64,000 nucleotides of DNA, taken from QHXQ01 sp963788965. GTDB lineage: Bacteria; Acidobacteriota; Blastocatellia; Pyrinomonadales; Pyrinomonadaceae. This document shows positions 38,121-46,946 of this stretch, one piece after another (the first letter of the stretch is position 1; each line of letters begins with the position of its first letter). The stretch lies in contig CAWBIK010000004.1 in assembly GCA_963788965.1 (NCBI GenBank), positions 480,614-544,613 on the forward strand. The letters are read 5' to 3'. Position numbers and translations under genes: made by a program. The notes under the pieces are model-generated. The model was not told the origin of the DNA, searched no databases, and saw only the letters and a program-made list of their open reading frames with translations.

Positions 38121-39071
38121 TTATTTTTTCTTCTTGTCCCCGTTCTTTTTGGCGACGCTTTTTAAAATAGAGATGAATCTCGCGGACGCGCCTTTTCGGG
38201 TTTCCGCGATGCCCAGTTTGTGTTCCGTCTTGCTGACCAGCCACGGCCCGAAATCGTTGAGGAAGGCGAGTATTTCTTTCGGGTCGGAAGAAGGATTGAT
38301 CGTCAGTTCTAAAGCCCTGCGCATCTGTTCCGCTTGGGCGGGGTAGTGCTTGGAGAACAACTCGTAACAGGGGTAGAGGTCGCGCGTGTAGGCGCGCTCG
38401 TCTTCCATCACGATTTCAAATCCCGTGCGCACCATTCGCTTCATCACCCACTGGCAGCCGGATTTCGGCAGCTGCTCCGGGTCGACGCCGAAACGCTTCA
38501 GGATTCGATTGCCGTACGGAAACTTCGTGACGATTTTGATGGCGCGCAACCCGTCGGAGAATTTCTCAATATCTCTGCGCATGTCTCCGGCATGGGTGAA
38601 CGTCTCCGTGCCGGGTTTGAATCGGGGCAGACTGCCGGCCAAGTCTTCGCCGAAAATGCAGACGCTCTGCGTCTTGATGATCATCCGCCAAGAGGCCAAC
38701 TCCGGGTTGTCGTAATTGAGCAGTTCTTCGTAAGACAGGCAAACGATTTCAATGCCGTTGCAGAAAGGATTGTTCGCCTCGATCTCATGATTCAGTTCAC
38801 GAACCCAAGAGAAGTCCGGCGGCTTATCCATCCCGCGAATCACGGCAAAGCTATCAACATCGGAGATGCCTTCAATCGCGTGTCCTCTGGCGACCGAGCC
38901 TCTGATGTAGATGCTGTGCACCTGCTCGCCGAGATTCTTCAGGTAAGCGTCCCTGACAGCTTCGACAACCCTGTCCCACGGCGAAGCGATGTTGGCCGCG
39001 CATGATTCGTTGACGAGATAGCCCTCATCGTCCGTTCGCAGCACGTGTCCGATTTTTAGAATCGCATTCAT
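38121..39071 (-). CDS. Nucleotidyltransferase-fold protein inside the synthetase operon
   Basis: 316 residues. The N-terminal part has the signature IRGSVARGHAIEGISDVDSF (GS ... DxD), the metal-binding core of the DNA polymerase beta/aminoglycoside nucleotidyltransferase superfamily, with a further strand at GIEIVCLSYEE. The rest is helical, ending in a Lys-rich tail (AKKNGDKKKK). Family members transfer AMP or another nucleotide to hydroxyl groups of antibiotics or to protein/RNA partners. A GAGGG ribosome site before ATG 39071 supports the start. It sits between two synthetase genes with gaps of 42 and 106 bases on the same strand, so it is very probably co-transcribed. Self-resistance by adenylating the product, or a tailoring step, are both possible; the substrate is unknown. 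Confidence 0.8.
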   Translation of the reverse strand: MNAILKIGHVLRTDDEGYLVNESCAANIASPWDRVVEAVRDAYLKNLGEQVHSIYIRGSVARGHAIEGISDVDSFAVIRGMDKPPDFSWVRELNHEIEANNPFCNGIEIVCLSYEELLNYDNPELASWRMIIKTQSVCIFGEDLAGSLPRFKPGTETFTHAGDMRRDIEKFSDGLRAIKIVTKFPYGNRILKRFGVDPEQLPKSGCQWVMKRMVRTGFEIVMEDERAYTRDLYPCYELFSKHYPAQAEQMRRALELTINPSSDPKEILAFLNDFGPWLVSKTEHKLGIAETRKGASARFISILKSVAKKNGDKKKK

Positions 39072-39113
39072 CTATCATCCCTCTTGTCGTCCGGCATGGA
39101 CGGGATGGCCCGT

Positions 39114-42100
39114 TTAATCTTGAAGCGAAAACATATCGCCCATGGTGACCATCACGTGCCGCTCGCCCGCATACGCCCGCCGCCCGTGCGCCACCAGCAT
39201 GTTCTCCACCACCAGCACATCGCCCTGCTCCCATCCAAAATCCACCGCCTCCTCCTCGTACACCTCCCGCACCTCCTGCATCTCCTCATCACTTATCCTG
39301 CTCCCGTCGCCAAAGTAGACGTTGCGCGGCGCTCCTCGCTCACCAAATAAACTCAGCACCGACTCCCGTACTCCCGCAGCCAAACACGACACGTGATGCG
39401 CCTGTATCTGGTTGAAAAACGCCAGCTCGCCCGTCTCCGGATGGCGCACCACCGCCTGACACACTCGCCGCGTCTGCAATCCTCCATCCCCTCTCCACTC
39501 CCACTCTATTCCTGCCTCCCGACAGTACCGCTCCACCTCCGCTCGCTCACTGGTGCGGAAGAACTCCTGCCAACTCACGTCCAACCCCGCCGTGAAGTTG
39601 CGCACGTACATCACTCCGAGGCGTGCGAACTTGTCGCGCAGACCCGCTTCCAATCGCTGATAGACGCGTCGGCAATCGACCACCGGAGTCTGTCCGCCGC
39701 TTCGGGCGGCTTGCGTGCAGCCGAAGAAGATCTTGCGCGGCCAGCAGTGCATCTGCGAACTCTCGTTATGGAAGAGGATGGGCTGGTCGGGTGGATAAGG
39801 TGTCGAGCCGTAGACGTGGCCGCCGAGGCTGGTGCGCGGCAGGTCGCCGTATTCGGCGAAGAGTTCGGGGCAGAAGGAGCGGGCGAAGCGCTCGAAGGAG
39901 TCGGCAGAGCGGATGCCGAAGCCGCGAAACAGGAGGGCACCGTGCCGGAGGAGGTGATCGTTGAGGAGGGGTTGATGAGCGGCAGACCAATCGAGGAGGT
40001 CAACGTGGTCGAAGCGTGGATGAAGGAGAAGAGGGAGCGAAGCGGAGCCGAGTTGAGAGGTTTGCACCACGCTCACTTCGCGCAAGTCTATCGCCTTCGG
40101 TGTTGACTTGATGAACCTGTTGCGCTTGGCTTCCTTACGCTTCGTCTCTTCGGCTTGAGCGAGCGTGATTTCCGATTGGGGGATGAAGTCGAGTTGAAGC
40201 AGGCGCGCGTCGGGGTGAGCGACGATGGAAGCGAGGAGGTGTTGGAAGCGGAGAGCCAAGCGGGAGATGGTCGCCGCGTCGAACAAATCCGTGTTGTAAT
40301 TCCAGTTTATTGATACGCTCGATTTCGTCTCCGTGATAAATAGCGTGAGATCGAATTTGGCGTTGACGTTGCCGCCTATCTCGAACAAGCTCAGCGACAG
40401 GCTTGGCAGTTCAAGCGCCGGCATGGGGACATTCTGAAAAACGAACATCACCTGAAAGAGCGGGTTCTTGCTCAAGTCGCGTCCTGACTGAAGTGTTTCC
40501 ACCAATTTTTCAAAGGGCAAATCCTGATGCGCATACGCCCCCAGACATACCTCACGCACGCGCCCCAGCAACTCTTTAAAGTTCGGGTCGCCTGAGAGGT
40601 CGGTGCGCAGCACTAGTTGATTCGCAAAGAACCCGATTAGCCCTTCCAACTCCGTTCGATTGCGGTTCGCGACATCAGTACCCACGACGATGTCGGACAG
40701 ACCCGTGTGCCGCCACAACAACACGTCGAACGCCGCCAACAGCACCATGAACGGCGTCACTCCCTCTCTCACGCTCAACTCCCTAACTCCCCGCCACTCC
40801 TCCTCCCCCACCTCGTACCGCCGCTCCGCTCCCTCGTGCCGCGCTACCACCGGCCGCTCCCTTACGCCCAACTCCATCCCCTCCGGCGCTCCCGCCAACT
40901 GCTCGCGCCAGTATCCCAACTGTCGCTCCAACACCTCGCCCCGCATCCATCCCCGCTGCCACTCCGCATAATCCGCATACTGCACCGCCGGTTCCGCCAA
41001 CTCACTGACCACATCGCTTGCTGCTTCGCTACTGACCATGCCGCCCGCGTGCGCCTCGTAGAGCGCAGCAAACTCTCGCACCAACACGCCCGTTGACCAC
41101 CCGTCCGACACGATGTGATGGAGCACCACCACCAGCACATGCTCCGCCGCGCCCACCCGCAACAACCGCACTCTGAACACCGGTCCCGCCGCTAGGTCGA
41201 ACGCCCGGCCCGCCTCCTCTTGTGCGATCCGCCGCGCTGCTGCTTCCACCTCCTCCGCATTCGCTGTCTCCGCGCCGCCGCGCAGGTCTTCCACCTCCAC
41301 TTCTATCGCCCGCGCTTCTCCGATCACCTGCACGGGGCGACCCGCTTCCGCCTGGAACGTCGTGCGCAACACCTCGTGCCGCCGCACTATCTGCGTCAAC
41401 GCCCATGCCAGCGCCTCCACCTTCAGCTCACCACGCAGCCGCACCGCCATCGGCACGTTGTAGGTGGCACTGCCCGGCTCCAACTGGTCGAGAAACCACA
41501 ACCGTTGCTGCGCAAACGACAACGCCGCGCGTCCCGCTCGTTCCGCGCGTCGCTCCAACGGCGGCATCTCAATGCCGTGCTGCGCACGCACCGCCTCGTC
41601 GACCCGCGCGGCCAATCCCGCGATGCTCGGCGACTCGAACAGCGCGCGCACCGCTACCTCGACGCCAAACACCGCGGCGACGCGCGAGATCAACTGCGTG
41701 GCGAGCAGCGAATGCCCGCCCGCGGCGAAGAAGTCATCGTCGAGGTGGGGTTGTTCGACGTGGAGCAGCGCCGACCAGATGGCGGCGATGACCTCCTGAG
41801 TGGGTGTCAGCGGCGTGATCGGATGAGCGTCGGAGACGACGGCGCGAGGTTGTTCAAATGGGAGGGCGGCGCGGTCGAGCTTGCCGTTGGGAGTCAGCGG
41901 CAAGTGGTCGAGCGCGATGAAAGCGGAAGGGATCATGTAGTCGGGCAGCATCCCGCTCAGGTGCCCTCGCCAATCTACGGCGCTGCCGTCCGCGATGGCG
42001 GTTGGTTGCGTACTCTCATTGCGCGCCCCGCGCACCACGTAAGCGACGAGGCGCTTGTCGCCGCCCTCATCGTCGTGAACGAGGACGACCGCCTCACGCA

Positions 42101-44822
42101 CCGCTGGATGAGTGCGCAGCGCCGCCTCGATCTCGCCCAACTCGATGCGATACCCGCGCACCTTGACCTGATTATCGAGACGACCGATGAACTCCACTTC
42201 GCCGTCAGCACGCACGCGCGCCACGTCGCCCGTCCGGTAGAGTCGGCCTCCCGCCTGACCGGAGAAGGGGTCGGGCACGAACCGCTCAGCTGTCAACTCG
42301 GCACGACCGAAGTAACCTCTGGCGACGCCGCTGCCGCCGATGTAGAGTTCACCGGCCACGCCGATGCCGGTCGGGCGCATCGCAGCATCCACCACATAGA
42401 CCCGCACGTTCCCCAGCGGTCGCCCGATTTCTACGGTCGCACCGGTCGCACGTCGCCGTTGCTCCGGCTCGCCGCTGCATGGGTGGTACGTCGCGTCGAT
42501 GCTTGCCTCGGTCGGGCCGTACAGGTTGATTAATTCCACCCACGGCGCACGCTCTCCGAACCGCTCGGCCAAGTCCTGCGGCAACGCCTCGCCACCGCTG
42601 AAGACCCGCCGCAACGTTTCGCAGCGCGCCAATCCATCCTCTTCGACCACCGCCCACAACAACGACGGCACGACCTGCAACACCGTGATGCCTTTATTCG
42701 CAATCTCGCGCACCAGATAAGCCACGTCTCGATGGCCGCCCGGTTGCGCCATCACGAGGCGCGCTCCGGCCAACAGCGGCACGAAGAACTCCCAAATCGA
42801 TGCATCGAAACTGAAAGGCGTCTTCTGCAACACGGCATCGGAGTCGGAGAGCGGAAACCGTTGTTGCATCCACAGCAGCCGGTTAACGATCTGTCGATGC
42901 GCAACCATCACGCCCTTGGGCTTGCCCGTCGAACCCGACGTGTAGATGATGTAGGCCAACTGCGCGCTGTTAACTTTCCATTCCGGCGCAGCCGCACTCT
43001 CAATCGCAATCCGCGCCCAGTCCACGTCAATCAACGTCATCTGCGCGGCGCTCGGCGGCACGTACTGCGTCAATCCGCTCTCTGTCAGCACGACCGCCGC
43101 GCCCGTGTCCGCCATCATCCAGCGCAACCGCTCGTGCGGATACGTGGGATCAAGTGGGACATACGCCCCACCTGCCTTGAGCACGCCGAGCAACGCGACG
43201 ACTAACGCCGTGCTGCGCTCCAACATCACTGCGACGGGCGTCTCCGCGCCCACGCCGCGCGCCCGCAGATATCGTGCGAGTTGATTGGCACGCGCATCGA
43301 GTTCACGATAAGTGAGTTGGTCCGCGCCGGACGCTACCGCCACCGCATCAGGCGTGCGCGTTGCCTGCTCTGCAACAAGTTCATGGATGGCATACTCGGA
43401 GTGCGCCAACACCTCGTCCGTGCGGTTCCACTCTTCGACCACGCGCCGCCGTTGTTCGTCGCCGACGCTGTCGAGGTCCGTGAGCAGCGCATCAGGATGC
43501 GCGACCGCCGCGCGCAGCAACGACACGTACTGCTCGCCGAGGCTGCTGACGCTTGCGGCGTCGAGGCGCGCCCCGTCGTAATGCCACCGCAACTCGATGT
43601 TGCCCGCTCGCTGCTCGCCCGCTTGGTCAGCCGCAGCCACGCAGCGCAAGGCGAGCACAGAGGGTTCGCTCCACGTCTGAGAGTCGTGCCACTGCCAGTG
43701 GCGAACGCCCGTGGTGAGGTTGCGCGGCACGCGCTCGTAGGCAAAGCTGGCAGCCCATGCTCGACGCGCCGCTTCTGCGGTCCCGTGCGGCCAAACTGCG
43801 TCGGGTGTGTCCAACAAGTCGCGTGAGAAATAGTCCTGCCAGCGTCGGGCCTGAGCGAGCGCGTCGGCGGTGCGCGCCAGCATGTCGTTGAAGCGCGTGG
43901 CGGGGGCGGTTGCAACCGTCACGGGCAGCAGGCGTGCGTAGAGTCCGATGGCGTGAAGGAGTTCGGGATAGGGGCGACCATCGGAGAGGACGGCGACGAG
44001 TGGGGTGGTGGACGCAGTGTGGCGAGCAAGGAGGCAGAGCCAGCAGGTGAGCAAGAACTCTTCTTCGCTCGCTCCGCGCGCTTCGGCCATCCATCGTAGG
44101 GCGGCGGTCAGTTCCGCCGTCAGGTGCGTGCGGAGCAACTCCGGCGTGAAGCCTGAAGATTGCGCGTCGATGGATGAGGTGAGCGGCAACGTAGAGTCTG
44201 TCGTCAGTTGGCGGGTCTGCCAGAAGTCGCGTCCGGCAATCGCATCATCGCTTTCGAGCAATTGGTTGTGCCACTCGGAGAAGTCGGCGTATTGCAGCAT
44301 GCTTGGCGCGGCGTCGATGTCTTGGCCACCGGCGGTGAGTGCCGCGAGTTCGTCGAAGATGTTGGCGAGCGAGCGCGCATCGGCGATAAGCGCGGGCAGC
44401 GTGAGCAACAGATAATGACGAACAGGCGAGAGCCGAAGGAGACAGGCGCGCAGCAGCGGGCCGCGCTCGAAGTCGAAGGGGCGCGCTTGCTCTTGCAGGC
44501 GCAACGCTTCGAGGCGCGCGTCGGGCTGCTCGTCATGTTCGAGTTCGACCACATGAAAATCGCACGCGAGCGATTCCGAATCGTCGGCGATGACTTGAAG
44601 CGGCAAATCCAACTCAGGGAGGCATTGAAAAGTGGTGCGCAGAATCTCATGCCTGCCGACGACTTGCGCCAAAGCTTCTTGCAGGCGTCGCGCGTCGAGA
44701 TCGCCCTCGATCAAGACGACGCCCTGCGCGACGGCGGGCAAGCGCGGTTCGTTCTGCTGTAGCACCCAAAGCTGTTTTTGGCGTGGTGAAAGTTGATAAC
44801 CTTCGATTATGTTGCTTTGCAT
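39114..44822 (-). CDS. NRPS I-A(Gln)-PCP-C with C-terminal TauD-type beta-hydroxylase
   Basis: 1902 residues, intact. Residues 1-470: condensation-like domain with TLPALIADARSL instead of HHxxxDG (interface-like). Residues 480-985: adenylation domain with code D-A-W-Q-F-G-L-I (Gln). About 1030: carrier site DDFFAAGGHSL. Residues 1100-1545: active condensation domain (HHIVSDGWS). After a basic linker, residues 1575-1902 form a SyrP-like Fe(II)/2-oxoglutarate dioxygenase: iron ligands H and E in FHNESS (about 1685), distal His in NMLVAHGRRA (about 1876) and the 2-oxoglutarate Arg in AGERHV. The stop of the stand-alone hydroxylase gene is 2 bases upstream, so translation is coupled. The C domain and hydroxylase should act on the Asp loaded by the next protein (36.8-38.0 kb). 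Confidence 0.93.
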   Translation of the reverse strand: MQSNIIEGYQLSPRQKQLWVLQQNEPRLPAVAQGVVLIEGDLDARRLQEALAQVVGRHEILRTTFQCLPELDLPLQVIADDSESLACDFHVVELEHDEQPDARLEALRLQEQARPFDFERGPLLRACLLRLSPVRHYLLLTLPALIADARSLANIFDELAALTAGGQDIDAAPSMLQYADFSEWHNQLLESDDAIAGRDFWQTRQLTTDSTLPLTSSIDAQSSGFTPELLRTHLTAELTAALRWMAEARGASEEEFLLTCWLCLLARHTASTTPLVAVLSDGRPYPELLHAIGLYARLLPVTVATAPATRFNDMLARTADALAQARRWQDYFSRDLLDTPDAVWPHGTAEAARRAWAASFAYERVPRNLTTGVRHWQWHDSQTWSEPSVLALRCVAAADQAGEQRAGNIELRWHYDGARLDAASVSSLGEQYVSLLRAAVAHPDALLTDLDSVGDEQRRRVVEEWNRTDEVLAHSEYAIHELVAEQATRTPDAVAVASGADQLTYRELDARANQLARYLRARGVGAETPVAVMLERSTALVVALLGVLKAGGAYVPLDPTYPHERLRWMMADTGAAVVLTESGLTQYVPPSAAQMTLIDVDWARIAIESAAAPEWKVNSAQLAYIIYTSGSTGKPKGVMVAHRQIVNRLLWMQQRFPLSDSDAVLQKTPFSFDASIWEFFVPLLAGARLVMAQPGGHRDVAYLVREIANKGITVLQVVPSLLWAVVEEDGLARCETLRRVFSGGEALPQDLAERFGERAPWVELINLYGPTEASIDATYHPCSGEPEQRRRATGATVEIGRPLGNVRVYVVDAAMRPTGIGVAGELYIGGSGVARGYFGRAELTAERFVPDPFSGQAGGRLYRTGDVARVRADGEVEFIGRLDNQVKVRGYRIELGEIEAALRTHPAVREAVVLVHDDEGGDKRLVAYVVRGARNESTQPTAIADGSAVDWRGHLSGMLPDYMIPSAFIALDHLPLTPNGKLDRAALPFEQPRAVVSDAHPITPLTPTQEVIAAIWSALLHVEQPHLDDDFFAAGGHSLLATQLISRVAAVFGVEVAVRALFESPSIAGLAARVDEAVRAQHGIEMPPLERRAERAGRAALSFAQQRLWFLDQLEPGSATYNVPMAVRLRGELKVEALAWALTQIVRRHEVLRTTFQAEAGRPVQVIGEARAIEVEVEDLRGGAETANAEEVEAAARRIAQEEAGRAFDLAAGPVFRVRLLRVGAAEHVLVVVLHHIVSDGWSTGVLVREFAALYEAHAGGMVSSEAASDVVSELAEPAVQYADYAEWQRGWMRGEVLERQLGYWREQLAGAPEGMELGVRERPVVARHEGAERRYEVGEEEWRGVRELSVREGVTPFMVLLAAFDVLLWRHTGLSDIVVGTDVANRNRTELEGLIGFFANQLVLRTDLSGDPNFKELLGRVREVCLGAYAHQDLPFEKLVETLQSGRDLSKNPLFQVMFVFQNVPMPALELPSLSLSLFEIGGNVNAKFDLTLFITETKSSVSINWNYNTDLFDAATISRLALRFQHLLASIVAHPDARLLQLDFIPQSEITLAQAEETKRKEAKRNRFIKSTPKAIDLREVSVVQTSQLGSASLPLLLHPRFDHVDLLDWSAAHQPLLNDHLLRHGALLFRGFGIRSADSFERFARSFCPELFAEYGDLPRTSLGGHVYGSTPYPPDQPILFHNESSQMHCWPRKIFFGCTQAARSGGQTPVVDCRRVYQRLEAGLRDKFARLGVMYVRNFTAGLDVSWQEFFRTSERAEVERYCREAGIEWEWRGDGGLQTRRVCQAVVRHPETGELAFFNQIQAHHVSCLAAGVRESVLSLFGERGAPRNVYFGDGSRISDEEMQEVREVYEEEAVDFGWEQGDVLVVENMLVAHGRRAYAGERHVMVTMGDMFSLQD
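41054..41638. repeat. Near-identical condensation-domain segment (copy 2)
   Basis: Partner of 34211-34800. This copy keeps an open frame across the patch that is disrupted in copy 1, and so serves as the reference for locating the insertions. Confidence 0.75.
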
Positions 44823-44824
44823 AC

Positions 44825-45871
44825 TTAACGTCCGCGCGTTTCCGCGTTGAGATTTTTCAAACTAACCGGCTCGGCCATCCCGACCAAAACCGTGCGTGCG
44901 CCGGTGTATGGGGCGCGTCCATGCGCCGCCAGCATGTTGTCCAACAGAAGCACGTCGCCCGCTTGCCACGAGAAGATGACTTGCTCTTGGAGATACGCGT
45001 CGCGCAAGGCTGCCATCACCGACGGTTCGATAGGCGAGCCGTCGCCGTAGAAAGTGTTGGCCGGCAGATTCTCTTCGGTGAACTCCGCGAGCAGGCTCTG
45101 GCGAACTTCCGGCTCAAGCGTCGAGATGTGAAAAAAGGTCGCGTGATTGAACCAAACTTCTTCGCCCGTCTCAGGGTGTCGGTGGACGGCTGGGCGGACG
45201 GCTCTGGTGCGCAGGCGATTGCCGTCTTTCCATTCGACCGTGATGCCGTTGGCCGCGCAGTGTTGTTCCACCAGAGCTTTGTCCGAAGTTTGAAAAACGG
45301 TTTGCCAGTCGAGGCCAAAGCCATCGCCGAAGTTGCGCACGTACATCCACTGCTTTTCGATGAAGCGTTCTTTGATGGCCGGGGCGATGCGCTTGTAGAT
45401 GTTGCGGCAATCCGCAATCGGCGTTTCTCCGCCCCACGCGGCGGACTTGAGACAGAAGAAGAAAACCTTGAGCGGCCAATTCTGCTGGTACGAATTTTCG
45501 TTGTGCAAAAAGATGCTGTGCGCGGCGGGGTAATCGGTCGAGGTGTAGATTTGGTTGGCGACCTCGCGGCGCGGCGACGAACGCTCATGATAATCGAGCA
45601 AGTTGCCCGAAATCATGCGCGTCAACTGTTCAAACTCAAGGGCTGTCTTGACCCTGAAATCGCGGAGCAGGATGCCTCCATGCTTCAACAAATCAGACCT
45701 CAATTCAGCCCTGTTCTTCTGCACCCACGCGAGGAGATTGACGCCTTCGACAGCGGGCTGCATGACGAGCGGCAGTTTCTGTTCAGGATGCAGAAGCGCG
45801 GCTTTGACCAGCCCCTTGTCAGATACTTGTATCGGCTTGCGCCTTGCTATGACCGGAATATTCACTTTCAA
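44825..45871 (-). CDS. Stand-alone SyrP/TauD-type Fe(II)/2-oxoglutarate hydroxylase
   Basis: 348 residues. Iron ligands: H and E in LHNENSY and distal His in NMLAAHGRAPY; the 2-oxoglutarate Arg is in TGARTV. Further matches to the two fused TauD domains are WGGETPIADCR, MYVRNF and HRHPETGEE. The N-terminal RRKPIQVSD resembles the linker that precedes the fused TauD domains (SRKPIDLRE). Family members beta-hydroxylate carrier-bound Asp, Asn, His or Gln. The apparent start is TTG at 45871; a GTG two codons later is an alternative. It follows sbnB by 7 bases and precedes the I-A(Gln) synthetase by 2, so it is the natural hydroxylase for that module (inference from position). Confidence 0.92.
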   Translation of the reverse strand: MKVNIPVIARRKPIQVSDKGLVKAALLHPEQKLPLVMQPAVEGVNLLAWVQKNRAELRSDLLKHGGILLRDFRVKTALEFEQLTRMISGNLLDYHERSSPRREVANQIYTSTDYPAAHSIFLHNENSYQQNWPLKVFFFCLKSAAWGGETPIADCRNIYKRIAPAIKERFIEKQWMYVRNFGDGFGLDWQTVFQTSDKALVEQHCAANGITVEWKDGNRLRTRAVRPAVHRHPETGEEVWFNHATFFHISTLEPEVRQSLLAEFTEENLPANTFYGDGSPIEPSVMAALRDAYLQEQVIFSWQAGDVLLLDNMLAAHGRAPYTGARTVLVGMAEPVSLKNLNAETRGR

Positions 45872-45878
45872 TCTCGCT

Positions 45879-46946
45879 TCAAATGTGCAGAGGTGCCGCC
45901 GCCGACTGCGCCTGTTCGTGGCCGCGCTCGACCCACGGTTCGGGGAGGAATGAATTGATGATCGTGCCTTGATTTTGTTGCCGCGCGAGTCGGCACACGT
46001 ACTGCGCGACGGCGAGGTCGAGAATGCCGAGGCCGAAGGGGCTGAAGACGGTGATGCTGTCGGCGCTTGTTCGCGCCAGCGCTTGCCCCGTCAAAATGTC
46101 GCCGAGCGTGCATCGGATGAAAGCCCTGTCGCCCGTCAACTGCTCGGCAAGATGAATCGACGTTTGCGCGCGGCAAACGTGCTCGATGTCGTCAACGACG
46201 TTGTCGCACGAGAGCAGCAATTCCGGCGCGAGGTCGCGCAAAGAAACATGCAGGACGACGCTGCCGGGCGCGACCTTTGCGAGGTCTGTGATGTGCGGTG
46301 TGGCGGCGGTCGTGGCGATGGAGATGATAGGCGCGGCGGCAAGCGCATCGTCGATGGCAGCGACGGTGCGCGTTTCGATCCGTTCGGAGAGGGCGCGACA
46401 ACTTTGCTTGAAAAATTCGGCGCGCGCCGGGTCGAGATCGAATACCACGAGCGTCTCCAACTCAGGACAATGGCGCACGAGGAAACGCACGACCTCGAAG
46501 TTAATCAGCCCGCAGCCGATGATCGCGACGGACGCGATGCCAGCGCCGCTTCGCAAAACTCGCGCCGCCAGCGCCGCGCTCGCCGCTGTCCGCTTGGCGC
46601 TGATGATCGAGCCTTCGATGATCGCTTCGGGCATCCCCGTCTCCACAGAGTTGAGGATGACAACCGCCGAGGCGCGGTCCAGCCCCTTGCGAAGATTGTC
46701 CGGGAACGATGCCACCCACTTGATTCCAGTCACGCCGAAGTCGCCGCCGAGATAGGCCGGCAGCGCGATAATTCGATTCGCGGGGCTGTGCGGAAAGCGC
46801 AGGAAGGTAGACGGTGGCAGAAACGTGTCTTGCCCGGCGTGAACTTCGTAAGCCGTCCGCACCGTGTCGGTCACGTCAAGCTCGCGGCCCGTGAGCAGCA
46901 AGTCAACTTCGGGGCCTGTTAAAATCAAGATGTCGTCATTACGCAC
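45879..46946 (-). CDS. sbnB: SbnB-like N-(1-amino-1-carboxyethyl)glutamate dehydrogenase
   Basis: 355 residues of the ornithine cyclodeaminase/mu-crystallin family. Rossmann motif SVAIIGCGLINFEV (about 135-150), substrate-side GIKWVASFPDN and SAKRTAASAA. In staphyloferrin B biosynthesis SbnB oxidatively cleaves the SbnA product with NAD to give L-2,3-diaminopropionate, 2-oxoglutarate and ammonia-derived nitrogen retained on Dap. The gene starts with GTG at 46946; a GGAG ribosome site 8 bases upstream fixes this. It overlaps the end of sbnA by 22 bases. Pairing with SbnA makes the Dap call firm; a plain ornithine cyclodeaminase is less likely. Confidence 0.9.
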   Translation of the reverse strand: MRNDDILILTGPEVDLLLTGRELDVTDTVRTAYEVHAGQDTFLPPSTFLRFPHSPANRIIALPAYLGGDFGVTGIKWVASFPDNLRKGLDRASAVVILNSVETGMPEAIIEGSIISAKRTAASAALAARVLRSGAGIASVAIIGCGLINFEVVRFLVRHCPELETLVVFDLDPARAEFFKQSCRALSERIETRTVAAIDDALAAAPIISIATTAATPHITDLAKVAPGSVVLHVSLRDLAPELLLSCDNVVDDIEHVCRAQTSIHLAEQLTGDRAFIRCTLGDILTGQALARTSADSITVFSPFGLGILDLAVAQYVCRLARQQNQGTIINSFLPEPWVERGHEQAQSAAAPLHI

